From assembly GCA_029964075.1 (NCBI GenBank), contig CM057149.1, positions 21,714,197 through 21,778,196 of the forward strand: a DNA stretch of 64,000 bases, in the 5' to 3' direction. This DNA comes from Patiria pectinifera. Taxonomy: Eukaryota > Echinodermata > Asteroidea > Valvatida > Asterinidae. Position 1 is the first letter of the stretch. Every line of letters begins with the position of its first letter. Shown here one piece after another: positions 11,854 through 23,237 of the stretch. The notes under the pieces were generated by a model. It saw only the letters and a list, made by a program, of their open reading frames with translations, was not told the origin of the DNA and ran no database searches. The position numbers and the translations under genes are program-made.

Positions 11854-12889
11854 CGGTGTGACAGGTAATTCTGTTCCCCTAGGTAGATTTGTCCCCCTCC
11901 AGGTAAAATTGTCCCCCTGCCCAACGGTGAAAGTGTCCCCCTGGTCACTGTGTCCCTATGCAGTATATACTGAGAGCAGCAGCGTGTCGCGCGCGCCAGC
12001 ACATGCTGCAAGATATGTGGCAGTGATTATCACATGTGTACATAATGCGTCTCCCTCTACAATGGAAATTCATCCAATAGGAAATGTCGTTACGCGCTAT
12101 GATGGCAACACAGACCAATCCAAGTAGGCGTTGTATCAATGAGACGAGGGCCATCGCCAAGCATCGCCGCTGTATTGACCTATCGCGGTAGAATCACGAT
12201 AGATTTCAGGGTACTCCAAATCGAAACGTTGTGTTCACATAATTATCATCTATTAGGCCAAAAAAAAAAAATCGGTCTCTGGTCAGACCAAAGTTCCGGA
12301 ATTGACGCGGGGACGCGGCTTTTTTGGGGGGGGGGGGCTTTTTTTTTCTTCTTCAAGCTTGGATTGTACAGACAAGGTGGGGTACTATTTTGCTTTTTTG
12401 GTGTCCCCATGTACATTGGTGTCCTCCATAATTTGCCTTGGTGCTCTCGATCATTTGCCTTGGTGCAATTTCCCATTCCTTCGTGCTCTTTGGTAAAAAA
12501 AATTGAGGAGGTGCGGCAATAGAGGGCGCTGTTGGAGCTACCGCGGAACATTTTGGGGAAAAAAAGATTGACGCGCATGATTAAAATCGACGCGCGCGCT
12601 GACCAGAGACCGACTTATTATTTTTTTTGGCCTTAGACCAAATTAAATATTTTTATATTCATGAAGGGCAGACTAAAAGTCCAAAATGTATACCTTGTAG
12701 AGTGAATTCATCAAAAAAATAAAGAGAACTGGCCTTCCGGGTTTCAAAAGAGGGGGACAAAAAACCCTGGGGGACAGAATTACCTGGAGGGGGACAGAAT
12801 TAACGGGCCGGGGAGGACATTTTTACCTAGTAGGTAATTCTGTCCCTCCGGACAGTTTTAACGGGGGACAGAATTACCTTCCACACCCC
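11854..12889. mobile_element. GTCCCC-repeat TIR element, copy A
   Basis: Left end GGTGTGACAGGTAATTCTG, right end the complement (CAGAATTACCTTCCACACC). Both ends carry several short units such as GTGTCCCCCTGG and GGTAATTCTGTCCCC in opposing orientation. The interior (about 11910-12160 and 12650-12770) matches 17704-18180 at high identity, so this is one of two local copies. It carries an extra 377-bp insertion at 12256-12632 that copy B lacks. No transposase frame. Confidence 0.7.
12256..12632. mobile_element. Harbinger-like MITE inserted in copy A (TTA duplication)
   Basis: The ends are GGCCAAAAAAAAAA and TTTTTTTTGGCC, with an inner inverted pair TCGGTCTCTGGTCAG / CTGACCAGAGACCGA. TTA flanks both sides (12253-12255 and 12633-12635). 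A 3-bp TWA duplication is typical of PIF/Harbinger. The homologous place in copy B (about 18026-18038, CATCTAAGAAAGAGACC) has no insert, which supports mobility. Confidence 0.65.
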
Positions 12890-12919
12890 CCCCCCCCACT
12901 AAAAAAAATCCTGGCTACG

Positions 12920-15365
12920 CCACTGAATACACGTTATATTAAAATGAATTTTCGTACACTCATTTGTCACGATGTTTGGCATCAAAAGATTTCATTTCAT
13001 AAAACAAAGTCCATTAATCAAACTATTATGACCGTAACAATACAGGATTTTATTTGCAACAAATACAATCCTAATGGAAGTCAACATGGATTTTTAACGT
13101 TTCAAACACTAGATTGTTACGATCATATTATATTTATATCTCCACGGTTTCTCACGCCATTCAAACTACTCATGCTACACATCGTGAAAACTAATTGCAC
13201 GAAATTTCAATTTAATCCATTTTGTATTTCTTGAGTAGTTCATCGGAAACGAGGTTGTTCTTTTTCTTCACTTGTGCAGCATCCGTGTTGATGCGTTGTT
13301 AAGACCACTATTTATGTGGCGCGCCCTCTATTATAGTGGTCTCGATCTCTACCACGCACCAAACCCGATTTCGGGACAACAACTCAAGAAATACACGTTA
13401 CATTAAAATGAATTTTCGTACACTCATTTGTCATGATGTTTGGCATCAAAAGATTTCATTTCAGAAAAAAACGTCAAATAATCAAGCTATTATGACCGTA
13501 ACAATACAGGATTTTATTTGCAACAAATACAATCCTAATGGAAGTCAACATGGATTTTTAACGTTTCAAACACTAGATTGTTACGATCATATTATATTTA
13601 TAGCTCCACAGTTTCTCACGCCATTCAAACTACTCATGCTACACATCGTGAAAACTAATTGCACGAAATTTCAATTTAATCCATTTTGTATTTCTTGAGT
13701 AGTTCATCGGAAACGAGGTTGTTCTTTTTCTTCACTTGTGCAGCATCCGTATTGATGCGTTGTTGAGACCACTATTGATGTGGCGCGCCCTCTATTATAG
13801 TGGTCTCGATCTCCACCACCAAACCCGATTACGGGCCAACAACTCAAGAAATACACGTTACATTAAAATGAATTTTCGTACACTCATTTGTCATGATGTT
13901 TGGCATCAAAAGATTTCATTTCATAAAAAAAACGTCAATTAATCAAGCTATTATGACCGTAACAATACAGAATTTTATTTGCAACAAATACAATCCTAAT
14001 GGAAGTCAACATGGATTTTTAACGTTTAAAACACTAGATTGTTACGATCATATTATATTTATAGCTCCACGGTTTCTCACGCCATTCAAACTACTCATGC
14101 TACACATCGTGAAAACTAATTGCACGAAATTTCAATTTAATCCATTTTGTATTTCTTGAGTAGTTCATCGGAAACGAGGTTGTTCTGTTTCTTCAATTGT
14201 GCAGCATCCGTATTGATGCGTTGTTGAGACCACTATTGATGTGGCGCGCCCTCTATTATAGTGGTCTCGATCTCCACCACCAAACCCGATTTCGGGCCAA
14301 CAACTCAAGAAATACACGTTACATTAAAATGAATTTTCGTACACTCATTTGTCATGATGTTTGGCATCAAAAGATTTCATTTCATAAAAAAAAGTCCATT
14401 AATCAAGCTATTATGACCGTAACAATACAGGATTTTATTTGCAACAAATACAATCCTAATGGAAGTCAACATGGATTTTTAACGTTTAAAACACTAGATT
14501 GTTACGATCATATTATATTTATAGCTCCACGGTTTCTCACGCCATTCAAACTACTCATGCTACACATCGTGAAAACTAATTGCACGAAATTTCAATTTAA
14601 TCCATTTTGTATTTCTTGAGTAGTTCATCGGAAACGAGGTTGTTCTTTTTCTTCAATTGTGCAGCATCCGTATTGATGCGTTGCCGAGACCACTATTTAT
14701 GTGGCGCGCCCTCTATTATAGTGGTCTCGATCTCCACCACCAAACTCGATTTGGGGCCAACAACTCAAGAAATACACACAGTGGCGTGGGGGGCGATAGC
14801 CCTCCCCCACATGAAATCTTGTCGCCCCCCCCAGTCCCCCTCCCCCCACTGAAATTTTGAGTTTCTAAAATAATTATCATTGATCTACATGACGCCCTCC
14901 CCATGAAATGTTCGAGCCCCCCCCCCCAACTGAAAAATTCCTGGCTACGCTACTGAATACACGTTATATTAAAATGAATTTTCGTACACTCATTTGTCAT
15001 GATGTTTGACATCAAAAGATTTCATTTCATAAGAAAAACGTCAAATTATCAAGCTATTATGACCGTAACAATACAGGATTTTATTTGCAACAAATACCAT
15101 CCTAATGGAAGTAAACATGGATTTTTAACGTTTCAAACACTAGATTCTTACGATCATATTGTATTTATAGCTCCACGGTTTCTCACGCCATTCAAACTAC
15201 TTATGCTACACATCGTGAAAACTAATTGCACGAAATTTCAATTTAATCCATTTTGTATTTCCTGAGTAGTTCATCTGAAACGCGTTTGTTCTTTTTGTTC
15301 AGTTGTGCAGCATCCGTGTTGACGCGTTGTTGAGACCACTATTTATGTGGCGCGCCCTCTATTGA
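12920..15365 (+). repeat. Tandem array, five units of about 461 bp
   Basis: The marker ATGAATTTTCGTACACTC begins at 12944, 13408, 13868, 14329 and 14974. The first three spacings are 464, 460 and 461; the last is longer because of a 177-bp insertion at 14779-14955 plus its duplicated flank. Every unit contains an open stretch ending in the residues FQFNPFCIS. Frames are shifted or stopped by A-run length changes (near 13926-13933) and a TGA in unit 5 (15005-15007), and most differences between units change amino acids, so I do not call it coding. Each unit ends with GGCGCGCCCTCTATT. Confidence 0.85.
14779..14955. mobile_element. CAGTGGCGT-ended MITE inserted in the 461-bp array
   Basis: Starts CAGTGGCGTGGGG and ends CTGGCTACGCTACTG, imperfect inverted ends of the CAGTGGCGTAGCC type. 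Flanked by AATACACA (14771-14778) and AATACACG (14956-14963); other units read AATACACG once at this place, so this is an 8-bp duplication with one later change. The same right end (CTGGCTACGCCACTG) abuts unit 1 at 12910-12924, at the same unit position. Confidence 0.7.
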
Positions 15366-15544
15366 ACAAAACTTAAAATATTCTACGGCGTGCGGATGTA
15401 TGTCTTGGCGGTGTGGCAGGTAATTCTGCCCCCCCCCCCCCTGGTAAATGTGTCCCCCCGGACAAATTTACCGGTTTGTGACCCGGTAAATCTGTCCGGG
15501 GGACACATTTACCTAGGTAGATCTGTCCCCCTCCCTGGTAAATA

Positions 15545-17700
15545 TCGTCGCATATCTGACGAAGTGACGAATCGGTCATTTTGGAGTTTTTTTTATTAAT
15601 TGAGTTTTAGGGTTAAAAATATTCGAATTTTCAGATTTTTAGGTTTTTAATTCATGAAAACAATTCATTTTTGTTGTTCCGAAACCCACTAAGTGACGAA
15701 TTGGCACATATTGGAAAAACTTTGTCTTGCGAACTGACGAATAAATTATTCGACGCTTGGTCATATCAGAACAGCGCGCATCCAGCATCTGACGAAGTGA
15801 CGAATAACCAATTATTCATTGGTTACGCACACACCCGTCTTAATAATTGAATGGCGTATGAGGGAACCAGGGATTTTCTGTTTCGCGCGCTTTCCGTCAG
15901 CTTTCAAAACAAACTAACGGCGCTGCAACATTATAATGATGACTAAAAAGAGATAACCGTTACTACTTCACCTTTATGTAATTTTGTGTGTGGAGTTGTA
16001 ATCCTAAAGTGAACGGAGTACAAAATGTACTGGGCTAGGACTGCGCGACGGACAGGCTTATACAGACTGGGATTCATTTAAAACGTGCGATATACTTTCC
16101 TTCAAAACCGGCGTTTTATAGGAATTCCACAAAAGGTCTACTGCATTTCGAGAAAATCTCGAAAACGGTCCCCTTTAAGTGGCTAATAAGAGCTGAAAAC
16201 CTCATTTTAATCAGCCCATACTGAAATGAAGTGCCTCCTAGGGGATGAAAATTAGGATATTTTTTTAAACGTGCGGTACACTTCTTTCATAAACGGCGTT
16301 TCATAGGAAAGCATTATTACTGCATTTCGACGGAGTCCATTTAAGCGGCTACTTAAAGCAGAATACATTATTGGAATAAACCAATACTGAAATGAAGTGC
16401 ATCCTAGAAGGTGAAAATAGGATTATTAAATAAAAATATTATTTATTCAAAACATATTCGGTACACTTTCTTTAAAAACTGCGTTCAATGGGAGACCCGA
16501 AATACTGCATTTCGAGATATTCTCGAAAATGGAACCCCTTTAAGTGGCTAATTTGAGCATAAGACCTCATGGGAATAAGCCCACAATGAAAATGAAGAGT
16601 GCCCAGGAAGGTGATACTTAGGATGATGACATAAAAATATGTTTTATTTGTAGATTTTCTTTCAAAGACGGCATTTTTAAGGAAACCCAAAACACTGCAT
16701 TTCGAGACATTCTCGAAAACGGAGCCTCTTTAAGTGGCTAATTAGAGCAAAAAAACCTCATTGGAATGAGCCTATACTGAAATAACGTGTGCCCTAGCTG
16801 GTGAGTGATGATTAGGATAATGAAATAAAAATATAAATTATTTCAACGTGTGCGGTACACTTTCTTTCCAAGACGACGTTTTATAGGATACCCAAAATAC
16901 TGCATTTCGAGATACAGGTTTTGTATTCTCGAAAACGGAGCCCTTTAAGCGGCTAATGAAAGCAGAATGCCTAAGGATAACAAGCCGTTACTGAGATTAT
17001 TGTACCCTAGAAGACAATAATTATGGGATTTTAAGACAAAACTGATTGTTTTTAAAACAATTGCTGTCTTATATGAATGAATAAATAAATAGTGTTGTTC
17101 GTTGTTAGTTCGCATTCACAGTTTTGTGTTCCTACTATTTTGTTGCGTCCATTCGAGATATTTTCTTTTTAATAACTTTTTTATTAGGCTACTGTATATT
17201 ATTAAAACATTATAGCAAGTACTTGGATTTGAACGTGGGGTTTAAGTGTTACCATATTTTTTCCTTAAAAGAAAATAGAAAATGTTTGTAAAACATACAC
17301 ATTGCTTTGAAAATGCGCGTAGTGTTGTAAAGAAGTGACGAATATGCAATGGATTTGTGATGCAAAAACGCGCGCACAGTCAAAATGTTATCTTACAAAG
17401 TGACGAATAAGACATTTTTACGTGGCGAATAAGCACAATGACGTTTAAATCTATCTCGCGAAGTGACGAATAAGTTTCACAGCAAAAATGAGACAAACCT
17501 TTAGTCTTACGAGCAAAAAACAAATGAATAGATATATTTTAACAATCAAATAACTACCTTGAATAAATTAAGAATGTACAAAAGGGGAAAGTAGCATCGA
17601 AAAGGGACACGTAAAATGTGTTCAACTTTAAACGCGTTTTTCTCAGAATTGCGTTTACGCGTAATCGCGCGTATTCGTCGGTTCGTCAGATATGCGACGA
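15545..17700. mobile_element. TIR element (TCGTCGCATATCTGACGAA) with internal satellite
   Basis: Inverted ends TCGTCGCATATCTGACGAA and TTCGTCAGATATGCGACGA, flanked by TA on each side (15543-15544, 17701-17702). Copy A shows the uninterrupted sequence (GGTAAAATTGTCCCC near 11901). Inside both ends, variants of AAGTGACGAATAA recur (15555, 15690, 15790, 17331, 17398, 17459). The core 16080-17040 is a tandem array. No transposase reading frame, so it is non-autonomous. Confidence 0.7.
16080..17040 (+). repeat. Five degenerate tandem units of about 190 bp
   Basis: Each unit has an AACGTGCGGTACACTTTCTT-like start (about 16080, 16268, 16450, 16640, 16846), then an ACTGCATTTCGAGA block with TCTCGAAAACGG, CCCTTTAAGTGGCTAAT, and a line like ATACTGAAATGAAGTGC. 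Units differ by point changes and small indels, more than the 461-bp array does, so this array looks older. Wholly inside the element at 15545-17700. Confidence 0.75.
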
Positions 17701-18297
17701 TATGTCCCCCTGCCCAACGTTGAAAGTGTCCCCCTGGTAAATGTGTCCCCGTGCAAGTATCACCCATGCGATGATACGAGTCGTGTTCGTGAGCGCGCAT
17801 CGCCGCAAGTACATGCTGCAAGATTTGTGGCAGCGTTTATCGCATATGTGTACATAATGTGTATCCCGCTACACAAAGGAAATTCATCCAATAGGAAATT
17901 TCGTTACGCGCTACGATGGGAACGCAGACCAATCCAAGTAGGCGGTATATCAATGAGGCGTCCACCGTATATATAGAATAGGGCTACACCGTACTCCGAA
18001 TCGATCGAAACATTGTGTTCACATTTCACATCTAAGAAAGAGACCAAAAAGTTATTTTTTCATCTTCATGAAGGGCAGACTAAAGAGTAAAAAATGTATA
18101 CCTTGTAGAGTGAATTCATGAAAACAATATAGAGAACTGGCCTTCTGCGTTGCAAAACTAGGGGGGCAAAAAAACCTGGAGGGGACAGAATTACCTGAAG
18201 GGGGACAGAATTAACGGGCCGGGGAGGACACTTTTACCTAGGTAATTCTGTCCCCCCGGACACTTTTAACGGGGGGACAGAATTACCGTCCACACCG

Positions 18298-21236
18298 GCC
18301 TGGAGAATTCCTGGTAATGAAGACTTCAGGAGAGTTTCCCGCACATGGCAAATCTTGAGGATTGCGATCGCCTTCATAAACTCAGCAAACACATGTCATA
18401 ATGCTGTGATAACTTGTTTGAAAGGTCGTAACGATGTTATATCTATGATAAATTAGGAATCATTTTAATAACATGATTTAAATGCCTAACATTTGACGTT
18501 TTACCAGGTATGTTAAAGCGATTGTTATTACCAAATATTTTAAACATGTTTTTATTGAGGAAAAGGTATTTAATGAACGTGATATTTTTATAACATTTGT
18601 TAGATGTTATCAAATGGTTACTTCCATGTTTGGATGATCATACATGTATTTTATCGTAATTCTCGGGATGTTTGCAAAAGTGTCATCAACATTTTATGAA
18701 CAGGTGTTGATAAAATAAAGAAGATAAATCACACAAAAAAATGAAATAAAAGAACCATCACTAACATAAAAACAAATTATTCAAACATCGCAGATTAATG
18801 TTTGAAACTTGTTTATTCAATAAATTTATTTTAGTACCTTTGACATTTTCAAAACTGTCATAGATGTTTGAAACGTGTCGTCAAGATGTTAGTTATGCAG
18901 TGCATGATGTTAATACAAAAAAAGAAGACAATTCGCAAAAATATAAATGAACTATTAGTAACGTTTTAAAATGTTATTAAAATGTTATTTGAACTTGCAA
19001 CTGACTCGTTATGAGTTTGGCCACAATGTTATGGGCGCCGACCAATAAATGAACCGCCGTAAGCCCCAGTGATGAGTCACCAAATCACACAAAAAAGTCA
19101 CAACTCTCCAAGGTTTTTAAAACACACATCATATAAAATTGTATTTCGTCATCTTTCATTTTCTGTTTATTATTTTTTTTTGGGGGGGGGGTTAACTCCA
19201 CGGGGGTAATTCTCCATTCTGGGAGAAATTTCTATCCAAAGATGATCACCAAAAGTAGTCGGAAGCCATCGCCATCTTCCAACTACGCTACATTGCAGAA
19301 TAGAGCAATTTTTTGGGCCCATATTTCATCAAAATGTCACAATACACGCTTGCAGTTCGCAGCTAACGGCTTCCAACCTTCTTTTTGTAAACTGTCAAGT
19401 TCATGGTCCAAAGCTCAAATAGAGAACTTGAGGGCATGCAAATCAATATTTCTCCGGGTATTAAAGTTTGGCCTGTTCGCTGACATGCACAATTTGTTAT
19501 ACCTGAAATCTTGCTATTGCTCCAGGACCACTTTTAAGGCAAGAAGAATGATCCATGTTTAAAAAAAATGATGCGACAAAATGTTGAGGTCGATATTAGG
19601 TTTGAACATGTGCATGCAGCTTGACCTGCTCAGCTGTGTGTTAAAGTTAGAGCGCCCCCAACCATTTTTTTTTAAATTTGCTGCAATCGTCGGATGGCCG
19701 ATCGGCTATTAAAAATTTAAAAAAAATTGTGGGTCAGACCTTGACCCCCCCCCCCCCCGGACCCGCCCGTTAAAGAAACTCACTGTCGCGGCATATGCAT
19801 GGGCGCCTCCATTTTTGAAAGTCTAAAGTGAATCCGCACCGTATGTATGCGATTTTGTATTGGATATGCAAATTTTGACCTTGCCTCTCGTTTCTCTTGG
19901 GCATTGTGCTTTTGCACACAATCGGGTCGCTCTTCCTCATTCTGACTGTCAACATTCCACCTCCTGACAGCTTTCCAGACACTCCTTGGTATCGCTTTGT
20001 CTGCCACACAATGGTACTCGCAACTCTTTCTCTGGGCGTTGCCAATTGTGTAGTCAGCGATGAGTGTTAATAGTAATAATGATGACGATGATTTAGCCTG
20101 GATCGGCGATGATGACCTCAAAACTGTCCCTTGGGGGTAGCCTATTTATAGGAAAAAGGTATAAAAACGCGAGAAGGATCCAAGCGCTGTCCAAACGGAG
20201 ACCGCATCTACAGTCCATTGTTACCCATCCCGATCATCTTCTCAGAGCAACTGAAAATATACTCATTTTTAAAATATTTTATTTTTATGCCGGTTCTTGC
20301 AAGTGTTTATATTTTGTTTTATGCAAACGGCCAGGTCTCATTTGAAGAATCCAAATTTCGAACCTTAAGGTTTGGGTATATTAACACGTCTCAGCTGTAT
20401 CAATCAAGCCACACACCTTTAAAGTGTCTTCAGTATTAATGTACCCTTGAACCAATGAGGAAGACTATGTAGAGTAAATCAAGTGATTTGTTTTATTTGC
20501 TGATTCAATACAATTGTTTTCAAAGGCATTTATCAATTTATTGAGGTTTGTCGATGATGGATATTAATCATAGGAACCTGTATGTAAACTCATTAGTGAT
20601 GGGTGTGTGCATGGGGAGATTTAGACACAATTTTAGACGTAGCAATATTTTAAAAGTAAAACAAATAAAAAGCATCTGATTTAAATCAAATAAATCCGAT
20701 TAAAAAAAAATGGAATTCCTCTTTGTTTTAATAACTGAATCAAATTCTTTAAAAAGGCACTTCCTTGGCAAACGGCACATTTCGAATTTTTGGTACCCCC
20801 CCCCCCCTTTGGCTACGCACCATGTGAGGACAAGAACCGGAAGTCGGGCATCCGGGTCACCTCTTGCAGCAGATAGTTTCTTCCAGCGAGCGCTGCGGAT
20901 GAAATACTGAAGTTTAGTTCTTATGTTGGGCGTTGGACTCTCCGTCCATCGCCGCTCTACAACAGCTGAATTTTGTTATTTTCATTTTTTTCCCTAGGTG
21001 AATTTTGTTCCCTAAATTGTGTATGGTCCGTGGTTTAATCAACTCTTGATGATCGATAAATGAAATTTAGCCTTTTTCTTATTCATAGCTCTGGAGGACG
21101 GATCCGAGAACCGTTACCAAGCTGCGTGCGCATTATGGTCATTGACTATACTTGGTTACATAAAAAAACATAATTCCATACCGTAGTCTGGCCCCTTTGA
21201 TTCTGTCTGGGAGCTTGGCTTCTGTACTGAACAAGA
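18298..21236. other. No gene seen
   Basis: 18400-19000 is AT-rich and repeatedly uses ATGTTA- and TGTTTGAAAC-like words. G tract at 19183-19191, C tracts at 19745-19758 and 20797-20807 (the last followed by TTTGGCTACGCACC, reminiscent of a CAGTGGCGTAGCC-type terminus). Open frames at 19242-19562 and 19770-20121 have no recognisable domains. A remote host exon here cannot be excluded by eye. Confidence 0.4.
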
Positions 21237-21779
21237 TGACCGTTTTAGCCGAATTTCGGCAAAATTTGACGGAATTTTTCGTGGAAAAAAACGAGTTTGA
21301 CAGAAAATTTTGCAGAATGAATTTTTTTTAGCAGACTTCTAGCTGAATTCTGTAAAATTGGTGATTTGACAAAAATTAAAAAATAATGGCAGATTTGACA
21401 AATATAGCCAATTAGTTTTGAAAAAGCCTAAATTTGAGGTTCCCTTAGGCTGCATCCGAATCAACTGTCTAGAGCTAGGTCTAGGTCCATGCCCATTGAA
21501 AATACGCGGGGACGCGCTGACAATAGATGTAGCCGTAGCTCTGGAAGCCCGTTTCGGACACGGCCTTAGTTCACAGTAGCCTAAGGCACTTTCGATCATT
21601 GCAAACCAGGCTAGACACGTACAATTTGTGAAACAAATAATTAATTTTTGTAAAGAAAATTTAATGATTAAGTGTTTGTTATGTATTTCGTGATATTACA
21701 GGTGATTTAGCAGCTTTTTGTTAAATCTAGCAGATTTTTGAAGTGCATCTGGCAGAATTTTTCCATTACCTTACGGTCA
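21237..21779 (-). mobile_element. Second copy of the TGACCGT-ended element, reversed
   Basis: Reads TGACCGTTTTAGCCGAATTT at one end and TTACGGTCA at the other. Reversed, it follows 9673-10235 block by block (GCTAAAACGGTCA, TCTGTCAAACTCG, ATCTGCTAGATTTAACAAAA) but lacks the hairpin insertion of that copy. It has a different middle (21435-21560). Confidence 0.6.
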
Positions 21780-21828
21780 CCGTGGCGCGTGAGAAAACCG
21801 AACCAAAATCACAGGCCACGTACACTAT

Positions 21829-22694
21829 TGTAACGTGACAGAGGGCGCTTTTGCGTGGAGCGCGCTGTGGCTAAAATTAGCGCATATACTTTTAGTGCAT
21901 AGCAGTGGGCTAGGCGCGCGCAGCGCTTAGGCTCCGCCTCGCGCGTTCGCCATTGGGCAGTGGGGTCACCGCTCGATGACGTGCAGCACGCGCGCGCAGG
22001 CGCATATGGGCCAGCGGCCGGCTCGGTAGGCTATATAAGGCGCGCAGAAGAGCGAAATCGCGGACCTGATTTCTGGTTCGAAACGCCGGCACCTGCGGGC
22101 GTGTGGTAAGGCATTATACCTCCTGTACTTAGGTGGTAGGGCCGTGGGGCGGTATTGTGACGAGTCGGTTACGGTTCCTCGAGTTGGTGCTGGGTCGCTG
22201 CGGGATCAATTGTCCCTTCTTGGGGGCGTGGTTTCGTTGTGATCTTGGCTCCGCGAGTAGGGGCTGGTGGTGCGTTCGATCGAGATAACTGACTCCGGCA
22301 CGGTCTGCCTATACGGACCTGCGTGCGCTAGGCTAATAGGAAACAATAGGTACATTGCTAATACTGCGCGCTGTGGATGTGAGCTGGTAAGTTGAGGGGC
22401 CTAATTGTGGTGCGGTTCGAGTCGTCCCTTATAGGGACTTGCGTAATATCTGGCCCTAGACTTGCATTAGTCTCACGCATATTGCGCTTGCGTAGGAACT
22501 TGGAACTCCCCCCTCACACTGCTTATACCCCGTAGTTCATTGCACTCCCTGTATATAAGTGTTACATTTCACAGCGCCCTCTGTTGATCTCTTACTGTTC
22601 AATTCTTGGATCGTAGTGGGCCTTTTTGTGATTCCAGTAGGAATGTGAATAAAACAGTGGTTATTATTTCTTGGTAAATGAAACTGGTGTCACA
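21829..22694 (+). mobile_element. Solo-LTR-like block
   Basis: GC-rich block starting TGTAACGTGACAGAGGGCGC and ending GGTGTCACA. It has a TATA-like CTATATAAGG at about 22030 and an AATAAA about 45 nt before the right end (22648-22653), the order expected of U3, R and U5. No second copy, primer-binding site or retrotransposon frame follows, so if it is an LTR it is solo. I could not find a clear flanking duplication. It could instead be the promoter region of an unrecognised gene. Confidence 0.4.
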
Positions 22695-22921
22695 AGGCTG
22701 TTCATTGGTTCTCCCTCTCAGTTACGTCATTAAGGATTAGGCCAATCAAATTAAAGCGCGCTGCCCAGTCACATAAAAACAACTAGCTTTCCGACCGGGA
22801 CGGTATATTTCCATCCCAACGGACTCGTCTCTAGCCGCTCAGGGACTTTCCGGTACGTGCCGTCCGCGCCACGCCTGTGGAGAGGGCGCCCTCTTTCGAG
22901 CACCGCTCCACGCTAAGGGCG

Positions 22922-22929
22922 TGACGTCA
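22922..22929. promoter_or_regulatory. CRE-like TGACGTCA
   Basis: A perfect palindromic CREB/ATF consensus lies about 230 bp before the transporter ATG, and a CCAAT lies about 20 bp before it. Sequence-only call; the transcription start is unknown. Confidence 0.3.
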
Positions 22930-23160
22930 CACTATACACAGTACACCTGACACACACGCAGACCTACCTACCGGCATATATGTGTATTACTAGTATTAAA
23001 GCCAAGTACCGGTAGAAATAACATAATTTTGCCGGGCCATACCTACTTACTAAAGTCATGAGAGTTGCTCAGTCATTGTGATGACACCGTGTTGATGAAA
23101 TACATCTTTGGGAGTTTCGTTTTAGCATGTTTAGCCGAACCAATCAGTTTATAATTCAAC

Positions 23161-23237
23161 ATGAATCCTGTGTATGCGATCATTCTTGTCTTCGTCGGCT
23201 GCTGTACCAATGTTGTGTTTTTGGAATTGATTGTCAG
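23161..23237 (+). CDS. SLC35B4: SLC35B4 coding exon 1
   Basis: Codes residues 1-25 plus two bases of codon 26, including MNPVYAIILVFVGCC and NVVFLELIV, which resembles the N-terminal span of the human protein. The donor is AG|GTAAGC. An in-frame TAA 9 nt upstream of the ATG excludes a longer start in this exon. Confidence 0.93.

Larger units (their letters stand above)
15409..18297. mobile_element. GTCCCC-repeat TIR element, copy B (split by an insertion)
   Basis: Left end GGTGTGGCAGGTAATTCTG (15410), right end ACAGAATTACCGTCCACACC (18277-18296). The right part 17704-18297 aligns with copy A; the left part is only 15409-15542 because a 2.16-kb element sits at 15545-17700. Without that insert and the Harbinger-like insert of copy A the two copies are of similar build. 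Confidence 0.65.

Noticed and set aside
13336..14619. Open frames of 120 and 140 residues in the 461-bp units
   Set aside because: The frame is not maintained across units and changes are mostly nonsynonymous; the extra N-terminal residues come from the neighbouring unit's tail.
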